Origin: Symsagittifera roscoffensis
Taxonomy: Eukaryota; Xenacoelomorpha; Acoela; Convolutidae
DNA length: 64,000 nt
Reading direction: 5' to 3'
Assembly: GCF_963678635.1 (NCBI RefSeq)
Contig: NC_087065.1
Location: forward strand, 25,193,254-25,257,253
Each line of letters begins with the position of its first letter. Position 1 is the first letter of the stretch. Position numbers and translations under genes: made by a program. Shown here piece by piece: positions 1 through 8,470 of the stretch. The notes beneath the pieces are model-generated. The model was given only the letters and a program-made list of their open reading frames with translations, ran no database searches and was not told the DNA's origin.

Positions 1-1159
1 GTGATGAACTAATTTTGCCAACATCAAATTTAGATGTTGCATAGACTGATGAATATTTTATTAGCTGTTTGGCTAATTTATCAAATTCGTCTTGTGTTAT
101 CTGTGAATGTTGGAAGTTAAACATTGTTAAAAATTTCTGTTGATTTTCTGTATAGTTATGTATGTTGAATGTAGGTTTGAAATATGGGGTTTTTGTGAAA
201 TAATCTGTATTTCTTTTTTCATTACTTATTATATTATTTATGGATAATTCTTCATTAAGAATTGTGGATTGACAATTATCTAATAATTGGAGTATATTAT
301 TTACGCGGTATGCTTTTTCGTGTATTGGTGATATCGTAGCGTTGGTTTCGCAATAGCCTAAAAGTCCTAAAGGTAGTGTTACTTGATAGGGTGTATTGTT
401 GTATACATGTAGAGAAATAATATCTGAATTCGAGTTTTTCAAATATTTTATGGATGAAATTGTGATTTTGAAAAATTTATGGATAGGTTTGAATTCAAAG
501 TCTGACATATAGAGTTGTTGTTTATTTTGTTTTTTATCATATTGGTGAACTTGTTTTATTGAAAAATTATATATGTTTCCTGATAGTGGTTTCAGGTGTT
601 TTCTTTGTTGATTATATATTGGATAAAATTTTGAAAAGAATGGTGGTTGTTTATTCAATCTTTGAAAAAATGTTAGGGATGTGTCTTTTGTTTTTGTGTA
701 TTTATCTTTGATTAGTATTTTACTATTCAAAATGTTGATTGTTGGTATATATTTAGAGATAAATGGTATTCCAATGATATTGTGTTTTATATCAGTGATA
801 TGAAATATTTGTTTAAATGGTTTAATTAAAATTTTATTTTGCTCTATTGTTCTTGTGGGGAAAAGAAATAATTGAATTTTTCCATAGTTTACCAATGTTG
901 ATCCTTGTGCTGTTGCTAGTTTACTGGAGGTTTCAAGAGGCGTTAGTTTTGGGTGTAATGTTTTTATCTCATTCCATGTGGGAATGTTTATTATGTTTGA
1001 TTCTGCTCCTGGATCAATTAAAAAATCAATTTCAAGATCTGGTGGTTGAAATTCTTTGCTTCTTGGACTTTCTAAAAGAAATGGTATTGTCCAAATTTTT
1101 TCTTTGGGTTGTTTTTTTGTATATTTTGATAGATGTGATTTGTATTCAAGCATTTTGTT
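1..1159 (-). CDS. pol: Pol polyprotein, N-terminal part: retropepsin and pre-RT linker (partial)
   Basis: The frame is open from just after a stop at 1160-1162 to the window edge; I translated every codon and met no stop. The first ATG is at 1151-1153, but entry is more likely by -1 frameshifting from the Gag frame at 1111-1117. Counting from that ATG, the protease spans roughly residues 38-145. The catalytic-site region reads L-I-D-P-G-A (residues 45-50, bases 1021-1004), where the family normally has D-T-G or D-S-G. A second protease hallmark, I-I-G (residues 126-128), follows a run of hydrophobic strands. Residues about 347-384 end in Y-A-T-S-K-F-D-V-G-K, which resembles the segment just before reverse transcriptase in gypsy-like Pol. 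Function: processing of Gag-Pol, then reverse transcription outside the window. The proline in the active-site triad is unusual. Confidence 0.85.
1111..1117 (-). promoter_or_regulatory. Probable -1 ribosomal frameshift heptamer A-AAA-AAC (Gag to Pol)
   Basis: On the minus strand the Gag/nucleocapsid frame reads CAA-AAA-AAC, so A-AAA-AAC sits exactly in the X-XXY-YYZ phase used for -1 frameshifting. The two frames overlap by 88 nt (1159-1072), and Pol is in the -1 frame relative to Gag, as required. A short stem can form downstream (TTGGAC at 1094-1089 with GTCCAA at 1068-1063, 20-nt loop). Its 16-nt spacer is longer than usual, so I regard that stem as weak. Canonical heptamers of this type are known from retroviruses and some LTR elements. 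Confidence 0.7.
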
Positions 1160-2399
1160 TTATTATTTTCATTGGATTGATTTGTAGTGTTAATTTCGTT
1201 AGTTTCTTGTGCCGTTTGTGTAGAATGGATGGGTTCTATATAATAATTGTGAAGGAGTTCTAATTGATTTTGATATATATGTGATGAAAAAAGTTGTTCA
1301 TATATAATAGGTTCGTAGTCATTTTCGACTGCTATCATATTGATGGAGATAGTGTTTTCCGTATCACTTTCTGAATCTGATGATTCACAATTTATTTGAT
1401 TTAGTTGTAGCTCGTTATTTCCTGTGTCATCAATACCTGGGGGGTCTGATGTTGTTTCTGGGTTTGATTGTACTTGATTAATATTTCTTTGATGTTTAGG
1501 TGTACTACTTCTGTGGCGATTGTTAGAATTATTATAATGGTTATTATTCCTGTGTGGTGATTGGGAATAATTTCTATAACGATTATTATAACTTGAATGT
1601 CGATTTTGTGAATTATTTCGTGATCTGTTTTGGTAATTATTGTTTGGTCTGTTATAGCTTGATCTATTATATGAGTTATTCCTTGATCGATTGTTCGGGT
1701 AATTCTGGTTTCGGTTGTTTGAATAACTTCTATTTCGATTATTGGAGTAGTTTCTATTTCTATTGTATGATCAGTTTCGTGATTGATTGTTTGGATAGTA
1801 ATTATTTCTTGATTGGGAATTAGATCTAGAAACAAATTGTGTTGTATTTGAATTTGATCTGGAGTAGTTATTTCGACTATTTGGTCTATTATAATGATTT
1901 TGTGACGAATTTTGTGTATTTCTTCGTTCTGGTGATCTTCCTCTATAACTTGAGTTATATGGTGATTGATTTCTCGTGTAGTTGGTATTGTTCGGAAGTG
2001 GTTTTCCTGAACTGTTGTTGCTGTATACATTTTTGTTCGGTAGATTTTGATCTTTCTTCACGTATTGATAGAATGATTTATTCGGTTCTTTATATTTTTG
2101 AGGTTTGTTTTGATTGTCCTGTTGTTTTTGTCTACATTCAGAAATACTATGTCCGTATCGTCGGCAATAATTACACCATTTTTTGAAAGATGGTTTGCCT
2201 TTAAAGTTTGGGTGTTTTTCGTAAATATTGAGTATTTCAGTGATTTTTTCAACGAGTTCTGTATCTGATTCTTGTATATTATTGATATTTGTGGTAATTG
2301 TTTCAATTCGGTTAACATATTGTAATTTCAGATTTTCTGTTTCTTCAAGTTTCATTGTGATTTCCGCTTGCTCTAGTTTGTCTACTAGTTTTCGAAAAT

Positions 2400-4706
2400 C
2401 TAAATCGGGCTCTCGAATTGAGGAGGGATGGGATGCTCTCTTTTTATTGCTATTTTCCTTAATTGAGGTGTTAAGGTCATCATTAAGATTTCTGTCATTT
2501 TTGTGTTTTTGTAGTCGTGTGTATTTAGTGAGTATGCTTTTCGAACTAGTGTTTTGATACGTACTGCTAATTGTTTGATGGTTTCATTTGGTAATCTGCG
2601 AATTTCATTACATAAAACTCTTTGTTGTTGTTTGTTTCTTTCGGAGTCAAACATTTTTGAAAATTCTTGTGTAAATCTTTTCCAGTTTGATTTTATTTCT
2701 ATAGGCAATACTGAAAACCATTTTTGGGCTGCGCCGTCTAAGGTTGTCTGTATCAACGCTGTGCGTCGATGTATCCAGTTTTGATGTAGTGGCGTATTAA
2801 TTGGTTCAGGTCCTATATTTAAAATTAAATTTGCTGTTACTGCATTTAAATAATCTTCATTAGAATATTCAGGGTCTGTTCCTGTGAATACCATTAATGG
2901 TTTGTTTGATGTTATTGATGATCCACCCATAAGGTATGGATTCATTGTCATTTGTAATGATTCTGCTGCATTTGGCATTTGTGAAAAATTAGAAAGTTGA
3001 TTTTTTGTTATTTCGTGTTGTTGAAGATAATATGGAAGTGGTATTTCATTTTGCATTTGTGTTGGTTGATATGATTGTGTAATCATTGGGTTTTGTGGCT
3101 GAATTGGTTGAAAAGATTGTGTATTAATTGGGTTTTGCATTTGTATTGGTTGTTGATTTTGTGTATCTATCTGGTGTGGAGAAAAATTTCTATGATGTGT
3201 ATATGGTTTCTGCATTCCTTGTCCGCGATATTCTTGGGTATATGGTGCAAATATATCTGGTTGTAAATAATCATCATCAGAGGATAGGTAATCCGTTTGA
3301 TGAGGTGCATGTTTTTTATTTATATTCTGTTGAAAGAATGGGTAATTTTCACTATGATCCTGTGGAGGATGTGGATTAGCTTGAAAATTTACTGAATTGG
3401 TTGTTGCCATTGGATTATTCCAATATCGAGGTCTGATTTGATTATTAATATTATTTCGTGGAGGATAGTTTGTTTTTGATGAATGTGTATAATTATAATT
3501 ATGTTCCGCAAAATTGTTTCTTGTGAACGTTCTGCGTGTTTTTGACGGTATTGTCATGGGTCTATATGTTTGATAATCCATTTGTGAATATTTTGGAGCA
3601 ACCGAAGGTTTAACGGTTGATTGTAAGGTTACCTGTGCTAGTGAAGTGTTTGTATTTCTTGGTGTTGTTAAATTTGGACGTATTGGTGAAATACTTTGTT
3701 GTGTAGTTGTTGTTGTTTGTACAATTTCTTCATTTATGAAGTGTGATGGTGTCTGAATATCTTGTTGAGTGAGATTCCTAGTTCCATTAAGGTTTTCATT
3801 GTGTATGACGGTCGAATTTAAACTGTTATTTCGAGTATCAGGTAAAAATGTATTGTAGTTTAATGGTGTTGCGTCAATGGTTAATGGTACTACTCTTACA
3901 TAATCTCTTATATAAGATATTGTACTTATTGCTTGACTTGCAATTGATTGTGGGATATTTATAAATGCATAATGAGACCATTCGGGGTCCCAAACGTAGT
4001 CTGACTGTTCTGTGATGACAGTATCATCGTTTGAATTTTGAGGTCTGAAATTTTTTCTTGCTTGTGAAATTAAATCTATATTATGTGTGAAATAATCTAT
4101 TATAAACCATGCCAAAATTTTTTGTAAGTCATGTTTTGTATGTTGTGAAACATCATCTTTGGTGAAATTTTCCTTAACTATATTTAGAAAAGATGAAAAT
4201 AGTGTGATTTCATGTCGTACCTTTATATGTTTGGATGTCTCTGTTGGTGAGACGTTTGAGATTGGGATTTCGTTTTCTAATATTGAGATATAACTATATA
4301 TTATTGCAAAAACTTCATTAGTAAATATGGAGTTTGCTCTTTGTGAGTTATGATATTGTATTCTTTTTATATATTTTGAGAATACTTTTGAAAATTCTAG
4401 ATCAAGGTCGTCTGTTTGAATTACATATTTGCGATGATTCGGGTTTGGTGAGGTGAATTCTATGGTGTAGATTCCGTAGTGTTGTGTCAAATTACATATA
4501 TCTTTCAGATAGTGATCAATAATTTGTCTTTTGATTTTTACATCTGGGAACTCTGTTTTACATGGGCTGATTCCGGGTTCAAACAAATTTAGGAGTAAAT
4601 TCTTGCAAAATATATGCTGTCCTCTATCATTGGTTGCATCTACGAGGAAGGGGAAGATATCGTCATCATCTGGACTATCTTCACTTGGAGTGTGTGTTTG
4701 GCTCAT
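2400..4706 (-). CDS. gag: Gag polyprotein, main part (capsid domain)
   Basis: A 768-codon ORF with ATG at 4704-4706; a TAA in the same frame lies just upstream, so this is the only reasonable start. The N-terminal ~300 residues are of unrecognised fold. Residues about 300-590 are rich in Gln, Asn, Pro and Thr with repeated Q-x-Q-N-P type motifs and look disordered. Residues about 603-768 match the retrotransposon-gag (capsid) pattern: an L-D-G-A-A-x-x-W core near residues 656-663, followed by W-x-x-F-x-x-x-F and a conserved basic helix region. Role: forms the particle around element RNA. The ORF ends abruptly at 2400, while the natural continuation is open in the -1 frame. The register changes near an A5 run at 2441-2445, most simply by loss of one A in this copy. 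No canonical slippery heptamer is present there. Confidence 0.85.
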   Translation of the reverse strand: MSQTHTPSEDSPDDDDIFPFLVDATNDRGQHIFCKNLLLNLFEPGISPCKTEFPDVKIKRQIIDHYLKDICNLTQHYGIYTIEFTSPNPNHRKYVIQTDDLDLEFSKVFSKYIKRIQYHNSQRANSIFTNEVFAIIYSYISILENEIPISNVSPTETSKHIKVRHEITLFSSFLNIVKENFTKDDVSQHTKHDLQKILAWFIIDYFTHNIDLISQARKNFRPQNSNDDTVITEQSDYVWDPEWSHYAFINIPQSIASQAISTISYIRDYVRVVPLTIDATPLNYNTFLPDTRNNSLNSTVIHNENLNGTRNLTQQDIQTPSHFINEEIVQTTTTTQQSISPIRPNLTTPRNTNTSLAQVTLQSTVKPSVAPKYSQMDYQTYRPMTIPSKTRRTFTRNNFAEHNYNYTHSSKTNYPPRNNINNQIRPRYWNNPMATTNSVNFQANPHPPQDHSENYPFFQQNINKKHAPHQTDYLSSDDDYLQPDIFAPYTQEYRGQGMQKPYTHHRNFSPHQIDTQNQQPIQMQNPINTQSFQPIQPQNPMITQSYQPTQMQNEIPLPYYLQQHEITKNQLSNFSQMPNAAESLQMTMNPYLMGGSSITSNKPLMVFTGTDPEYSNEDYLNAVTANLILNIGPEPINTPLHQNWIHRRTALIQTTLDGAAQKWFSVLPIEIKSNWKRFTQEFSKMFDSERNKQQQRVLCNEIRRLPNETIKQLAVRIKTLVRKAYSLNTHDYKNTKMTEILMMTLTPQLRKIAIKREHPIPPQFESPI
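2441..2445 (-). other. Homopolymer A5 where the Gag register changes by -1
   Basis: Upstream of this run the Gag frame carries the capsid-like sequence. Downstream of it, sense continues in the frame one base earlier, into a Lys/Arg-rich stretch and the zinc-knuckle region. Nearby codons do not make a canonical X-XXY-YYZ heptamer, so a single-base deletion in a homopolymer (a mutation or a sequencing error) is the simplest reading. A programmed shift cannot be excluded. Confidence 0.5.
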
Positions 4707-5148
4707 TTTTTCGTTTAATGACTGTTAATAGGTAATTATCGATGTGTCTAATTGGTTGATTCCAGTTATATAAGTGTACTGGTTTGTGTTTATATTGCTT
4801 TTTTATTCGTCTTTTTCCTCTTTTTGATGAATTTGAAGTTGTTTCTGAGTCGGAAAAATATAATTGATCGTGAATGGGGCAATTTTTATCTATAGATTCT
4901 TTTAATTTATAGAGTTCGTCTAAATTGCTGGCTTCTGATTCTGAAAATGCGTTTCTATTTTTGGAAAATCTTTTTCGTGTTATTTGTCTTTGTTTAGTTA
5001 TTATTTTTCTTTTTAGTGTTTGTCGTTTTGTTCTAATATATCCAACTGTTTGTGTATGAGGTGTGATTACAAGATCGTATTTATTGTTATCTATTTCACA
5101 GTTGTGTAAAACGATTGTTTGTTTGTTTCCTAGATTTTTAAATGACAT
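4681..5148 (-). CDS. Small basic ORF upstream of and overlapping gag, unknown function
   Basis: 155 codons, ATG at 5146-5148, ending at 4681 and overlapping the gag start by 26 nt in another frame. The protein is strongly basic: residues about 40-65 are packed with Lys, Arg and Gln, and a second K/R cluster lies near residue 110, both resembling nuclear-localisation or RNA-binding patches. A Ser/Asp/Glu-rich stretch separates them. No family is recognised. Its place between leader and gag, the same orientation, and an overlap without a gap suggest it belongs to the retroelement, as an accessory protein or an extra N-terminal module. Standard Ty3/gypsy elements do not have such an ORF, so it could also be a chance ORF in the leader. 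Confidence 0.5.
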   Translation of the reverse strand: MSFKNLGNKQTIVLHNCEIDNNKYDLVITPHTQTVGYIRTKRQTLKRKIITKQRQITRKRFSKNRNAFSESEASNLDELYKLKESIDKNCPIHDQLYFSDSETTSNSSKRGKRRIKKQYKHKPVHLYNWNQPIRHIDNYLLTVIKRKNEPNTHSK

Positions 5149-6379
5149 AAGGTTTAGGATGACGGATGCAAAAAGTTGTTAGATGATTTCTATTTTCTTA
5201 AATTGTTAGTCCTTACGATTTTTTGGTTAGCTTAACCTGGGTCTATTTGTTCGGGGTTGGAGAGAAAAGTATATCAATTCCGAAGAATGATTTTTTACTT
5301 TCTCGTGGCTAGTATAAGCTAAGGTGTTAACTTACTTAATCTTACTTAGGGGTAGTGATTGTGTTCAAGGGTTGGAGAATAGTAAATCGATCCACAAGGT
5401 TCAGGTATAATTAGAACGCGAGTAGTTCGTTAGATACTATTTTAAACTTACTAAGTCTAAGATTTATCCTGGGTCTTGATAAGAGGAGGGATCAAGTGAA
5501 GGATGAATAACCGAAGTTCTTCACTGTTTATCCTAATTTGAATGGTTAGTTTTGTTTTAAAAAAATTTCTATTAGTCTTGGGTTTTTAGAGAGGGTTGGA
5601 TAGTGAATCAACGTTTGAGGTCGTTAGACACTAGCTAAGTGGGTGGGGGAGAAAAAAATTGTTCTTTTTGATCCAAGGATAGGCCTTGATGATCAAGTTT
5701 AAATTTAATTAAATAGAAAATGAATTAAGATCCAAGGATAAGCCTTGATGATCTGATTTTAAAATTAAGTGATTTTAAGTTGAAAATGGTTTAAATTTGT
5801 TTAAGAAAAGATTTAGTGTTTTAATGATATAAGTGAGCTTATGATTGCTGTTATGTTTTAGGTGATGAAGCTGGGACAACTGATGATTTTTTGATTACTA
5901 ACAGTTTATTGTCATGCTACTAATTTTTATTTTGATTTTCAATAAATATTTTCCAAACATGTTTTATATAATACTGCAGAATTTTAGAAAAACGATCTGA
6001 GATCTTTTTATCAATCGTTATTGTATATTAATATTTTGTTTAGCGCCTGTAATGATTATGAAGATTGACTTCAAAATTTTATGTTTGCAAATGAAAATCT
6101 AAATTCATTGCTAATAGAATTCTAAATATAAAAGTTTGTGTTGGCTTTTGCCGTACTATCATATAACTAATTGGTAAGTTTCCATTTTGTCGTATGTCGT
6201 CTCTGGTTCGAGGTCTTCTTGCAATTCCGGGTAGTTCTGTTATCGTTCGGAATATTGGCTCTGATCTATTGAGTCGTAGAGACATCTCGATTAAATTATC
6301 GTCGTATAACATTTTAAAAATGTTTTGTCTAAATTCTAATCTATTTTTGGTTAATTCTAAGCTATTAAGGTCTTGTTCG
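5149..6379 (-). other. Retroelement 5' leader (untranslated), with internal degenerate repeats
   Basis: About 1.2 kb between the candidate PBS and the small basic ORF, with no convincing protein. Three degenerate copies of a GGGTTGGA-containing motif start near 5255, 5367 and 5592. A diverged ~60-bp duplication containing GATCCAAGGATA and CCTTGATGATC lies near 5669 and 5729. A minus-strand TATATAAAA (5970-5962) and AATAAA signals (5931-5926, 5910-5905) occur, which could mean a different LTR boundary from the one proposed here. A 77-codon minus-strand ORF (6312-6079) is present but looks like chance. Confidence 0.45.
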
Positions 6380-6397
6380 AGACTTATGGTCGCACCA
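6380..6397 (-). other. Candidate tRNA primer-binding site
   Basis: On the minus strand, TGGTGCGACC begins two bases after the terminal CA of the proposed LTR, the usual geometry for an LTR-retrotransposon PBS: it starts with TGG, complementary to a tRNA 3' CCA end. I cannot assign the tRNA with certainty. Confidence 0.45.
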
Positions 6398-6399
6398 GA

Positions 6400-6699
6400 T
6401 GAGTTAAGACCGAGGTGGTTAACTCATTGAGTAATTTCGGATAGGGTACACCGTCTGCTCGTCACGCTATCTTATTTTCGGCCGGATAGATTCGTGCAAC
6501 TTCTTAGTCTAATACCGATCCTAATCTTACTCTTCTACTATCTAGTCTCAGGTTGTTTAACTAGTCTCTGCTAGGCTCAATAGATCTAGGGTATACTGGT
6601 TTATTGCGGCTGCTGAAGTCTTCTTGGAGAGTCAACTAATTTCTAAGTTAAATTCAAATCTCTCTGGTGCTGAAATTACAAGTAATTCCAGCACTTACA
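6400..6699 (-). repeat. Candidate 5' LTR, 300 bp, TGT...TCA
   Basis: On the minus strand the segment begins TGTAAGTGCTGG (6699-6688) and ends TTAACTCA (6407-6400). That gives the standard TG...CA termini, followed by a 2-nt spacer and TGG. An AATAAA lies at 6605-6600. The outer end contains a 13-bp-arm hairpin (6667-6679 with 6682-6694, one mismatch), and the inner end a 7-bp hairpin (GAGTTAA 6401-6407 with TTAACTC 6419-6425). The partner LTR is outside the window, so the boundaries are inferred from termini and PBS geometry only. Confidence 0.5.
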
Positions 6700-6869
6700 A
6701 ATAAGTGGGTTGTTAGTTAGATGGATCATGATTGGTTAATATTAAATACTTTACAATGGTAAAATATCTAATTTATCCAATCATAAAATGTAGTTTAGAT
6801 CAGGTTCCATTTTGCGAGCAGTTTTGCTTTCTATGAAGCGTTTTTATCACACGCAATTAAAAAATAAGT

Positions 6870-6995
6870 TTCTGAATTGAATACCGCTCTGAAGTATTTG
6901 GCTGATAATCGATTATAATGTCACATTGTCTCTATGTAATGTGACATTATGATCGGTTATCAGCCAAATACTTCAGAGCGGTATTCAATTCAGAA
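6870..6995. repeat. Near-perfect 126-bp snap-back palindrome
   Basis: Arms 6870-6927 and 6938-6995 (58 bp each) are reverse complements with two mismatches, separated by a 10-nt loop. The left arm begins TTCTGAATTGAATACCGC. It contains TAATCGATTATAATG, also present in the terminal repeats of the 7677-8470 element. It lies about 170 bp outside the proposed LTR. Likely a foldback MITE or a short inverted duplication; no convincing target-site duplication was seen. Confidence 0.85.
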
Positions 6996-7676
6996 CCTTA
7001 ATTTCAATTGCTTGTAATTAAAACTAAAATTTTAATTTTACGTAACTTAATTTTGATCGATTATAATGTCTCTATGAAATTTTAAAACAATTGATATAAA
7101 TCCGTTAGTAACCAAAAACGTTACTCCTCAGATTTTAATTTACAATATGATTTTTTTCCTTACTTTTTCATTATAATCATTATTACCTCCAAAAATATGC
7201 TTGAAAATAATGGAGGATGACCTGGTAAACATATTTGTTTCAGCGGTCTTTGCTCAGCCTTGAAATAAAATAGAAGATGGAAATTGGCTTATGTTTAAAA
7301 AACTTATGTTAGTAGACTTATGAAATTGCAGGGGTGGGTGACATTAAGTGAAATAACTTTAATTTTTAAAATGTCAAAAAATGAACTAGGTGGTTTTTTG
7401 ACAGGTGGCTGAGTGGCTTTGTGACGCAACCAGCATTAACGTGATTGCGAGATCAGATTGTACTAAAAACGCATGGTAAATTCCTGTAGGATATCCATAG
7501 CTTGAGCTCATGATGAAGTTTGAATTTTAATCTTAAGAAAATATCCTTATGGTGTAGGTCTCCGCGGCCTGTTTCACAAAAAAGTGTTGCAGAAAGGACT
7601 CAAAGCTATTATTTGCTTTCAATTTTCGATAATCGATCGGCATTTATATCACTGTGAGAAGCCCTGAAAGAACACT
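6996..7676. other. Intergenic AT-rich DNA, nothing recognised
   Basis: No ORF of note, RNA gene or repeat structure was recognised. Composition is AT-rich like the flanks. A CCGCGG site at 7562 stands out only by composition. Confidence 0.5.
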
Positions 7677-7910
7677 CCCGCACCGGAGTTCCTTGGATAA
7701 TAATCGATTATAATGGAAAAACGTTGTCTAAAATGTTGTCATTATAATCCATTATAATCCATTTCAATCCATTATTGTGGCAAATTTAGACCACGTAATC
7801 GATTGTGGTCATTAAAATCGATTTTTTTGAAAAATAAAAATCCACATTAATCCATTATAATCGATTATAATCCATTATTTTTGTCACTGAAATCGATTGT
7901 CACTGAAATC

Positions 7911-7930
7911 GGGGGGATGGGGGGGGGGGT
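7911..7930 (+). repeat. G-rich tract (G6-AT-G12)
   Basis: Twenty bases made almost entirely of G within AT-rich DNA inside the MITE-like element. It could form a G-quadruplex, or it may reflect homopolymer sequencing uncertainty. Confidence 0.8.
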
Positions 7931-8300
7931 AAAAAAATTGGGTTAAAAAAACTTATAATTTTTATACATGGAACTCCGGTGGGGGAAGCTATGAAAATCT
8001 AATTCAAACCCCTGAAAATTTAGTTTTATTAGGGTTTTGGTTAAAAAAACAGTGAAATGAAGTGTTAGTTAAACTGCGATGAATTAAAAAAAGTAGAGAC
8101 AAAAGTATTAATTTTATTCTGAAATGTAACATTTTATGAAACGTAATTCGTAGCAACTGCACTAAACAGGAAATGAGATAATTTTGAACAAAATTGTAAA
8201 TTTCAAGAATAACCCTCAAAAAAATCTATTATAATCGATTATAATCGATTAAAAATGGATTATTTTGCCTCGAAAACAAGTTTCATTTTCTTTCAAAAAT

Positions 8301-8330
8301 AATCGATTATAATCGATTATAATCGATTAT
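8301..8330. repeat. Three exact tandem copies of AATCGATTAT
   Basis: A 10-bp unit centred on the palindrome ATCGAT. Further copies are scattered at 8231-8250 and across 7700-8450, showing that this word is the internal building block of the MITE-like element. Confidence 0.85.
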
Positions 8331-8470
8331 ATTCGGATTTTATTGATTAGAAAAATAGTTTCATTATAATCCATTTTTAATCGATTATAATAGATTATTA
8401 TCGAAATTTATTGAGACAGACCACGAAAATTCATTATAATCGATTATTATCCATGGAACTCCGGTGCGGG

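Larger units (their letters stand above)
1072..2583 (-). pseudogene. Gag C-terminal / nucleocapsid frame with CCHC zinc knuckle, interrupted by TGA
   Basis: This frame is open from 2583 down to a stop at 1072-1074 except for one TGA at 1771-1773; I checked the codons downstream of the TGA individually and found no other stop. The first internal ATG is at 2353-2355. Counted from it, residues 61-74 form a C-x2-C-x4-H-x4-C zinc knuckle (bases 2175-2134), the RNA-binding motif of retroelement nucleocapsids. It is followed by a long Asn/Ser/Arg/Tyr-rich low-complexity tail and then an acidic serine-rich linker. The frame overlaps the main Gag ORF by 184 nt in the -1 register and has no methionine near its 5' end, so it is the continuation of Gag, not a separate gene. 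The TGA is one C-to-T change away from an Arg CGA codon, matching the surrounding Arg-rich context. Confidence 0.78.
1..6699 (-). mobile_element. Ty3/gypsy-like LTR retrotransposon, 3' part beyond the window
   Basis: Seen: in minus-strand order there is a candidate LTR, a PBS-like TGG, a leader, a small ORF, a Gag with a retrotransposon-gag type C-terminal domain, a CCHC zinc knuckle, and a Pol frame starting with an aspartic protease followed by the short conserved segment that precedes reverse transcriptase. Known: this Gag-protease-RT order, with protease leading Pol, fits Ty3/gypsy elements. Reverse transcriptase, RNase H, integrase and the 3' LTR would lie left of position 1. The copy has at least one register change within Gag and one premature TGA, so it is probably not autonomous as it stands. 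The family name is not recognised. Confidence 0.88.
7677..8470. mobile_element. Non-autonomous DNA transposon / MITE-like element with 39-bp TIRs
   Basis: The left end (7677-7715) and right end (8432-8470) are 39-bp inverted repeats with one mismatch. They begin CCCGCACCGGAGTTCC and end in ATCGATTATAATG. The interior is non-coding. It has many TAATCGATTATAATC-like words, a 16-bp tandem duplication (7881-7896, 7897-7912), a G-rich tract (7911-7930), three exact tandem AATCGATTAT units (8301-8330), and an extra partial copy of the terminal motif (CATGGAACTCCGGTGG, from 7968). Only a 2-bp CT is shared by both flanks, so the superfamily cannot be assigned. Confidence 0.75.

Noticed and set aside
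847-1263. 138-codon plus-strand ORF with hydrophobic segments
   Set aside because: It is antisense to the Pol frame. T-rich antisense of AT-rich coding DNA commonly gives hydrophobic pseudo-proteins.
1401-2030. 209-codon minus-strand ORF rich in Ile and Thr
   Set aside because: It is an out-of-frame shadow of the Asn/Arg/Tyr-rich nucleocapsid tail; the zinc-knuckle frame explains the region better.
2400-2583. Programmed frameshift within Gag
   Set aside because: The overlap has no in-phase canonical heptamer (C-AAA-AAC and A-AAA-AGA only), so an indel at the A5 run is more likely.
6079-6430. Overlapping 77- and 78-codon ORFs on opposite strands in the leader
   Set aside because: Chance length, no domain, and partly inside the candidate PBS/LTR region.
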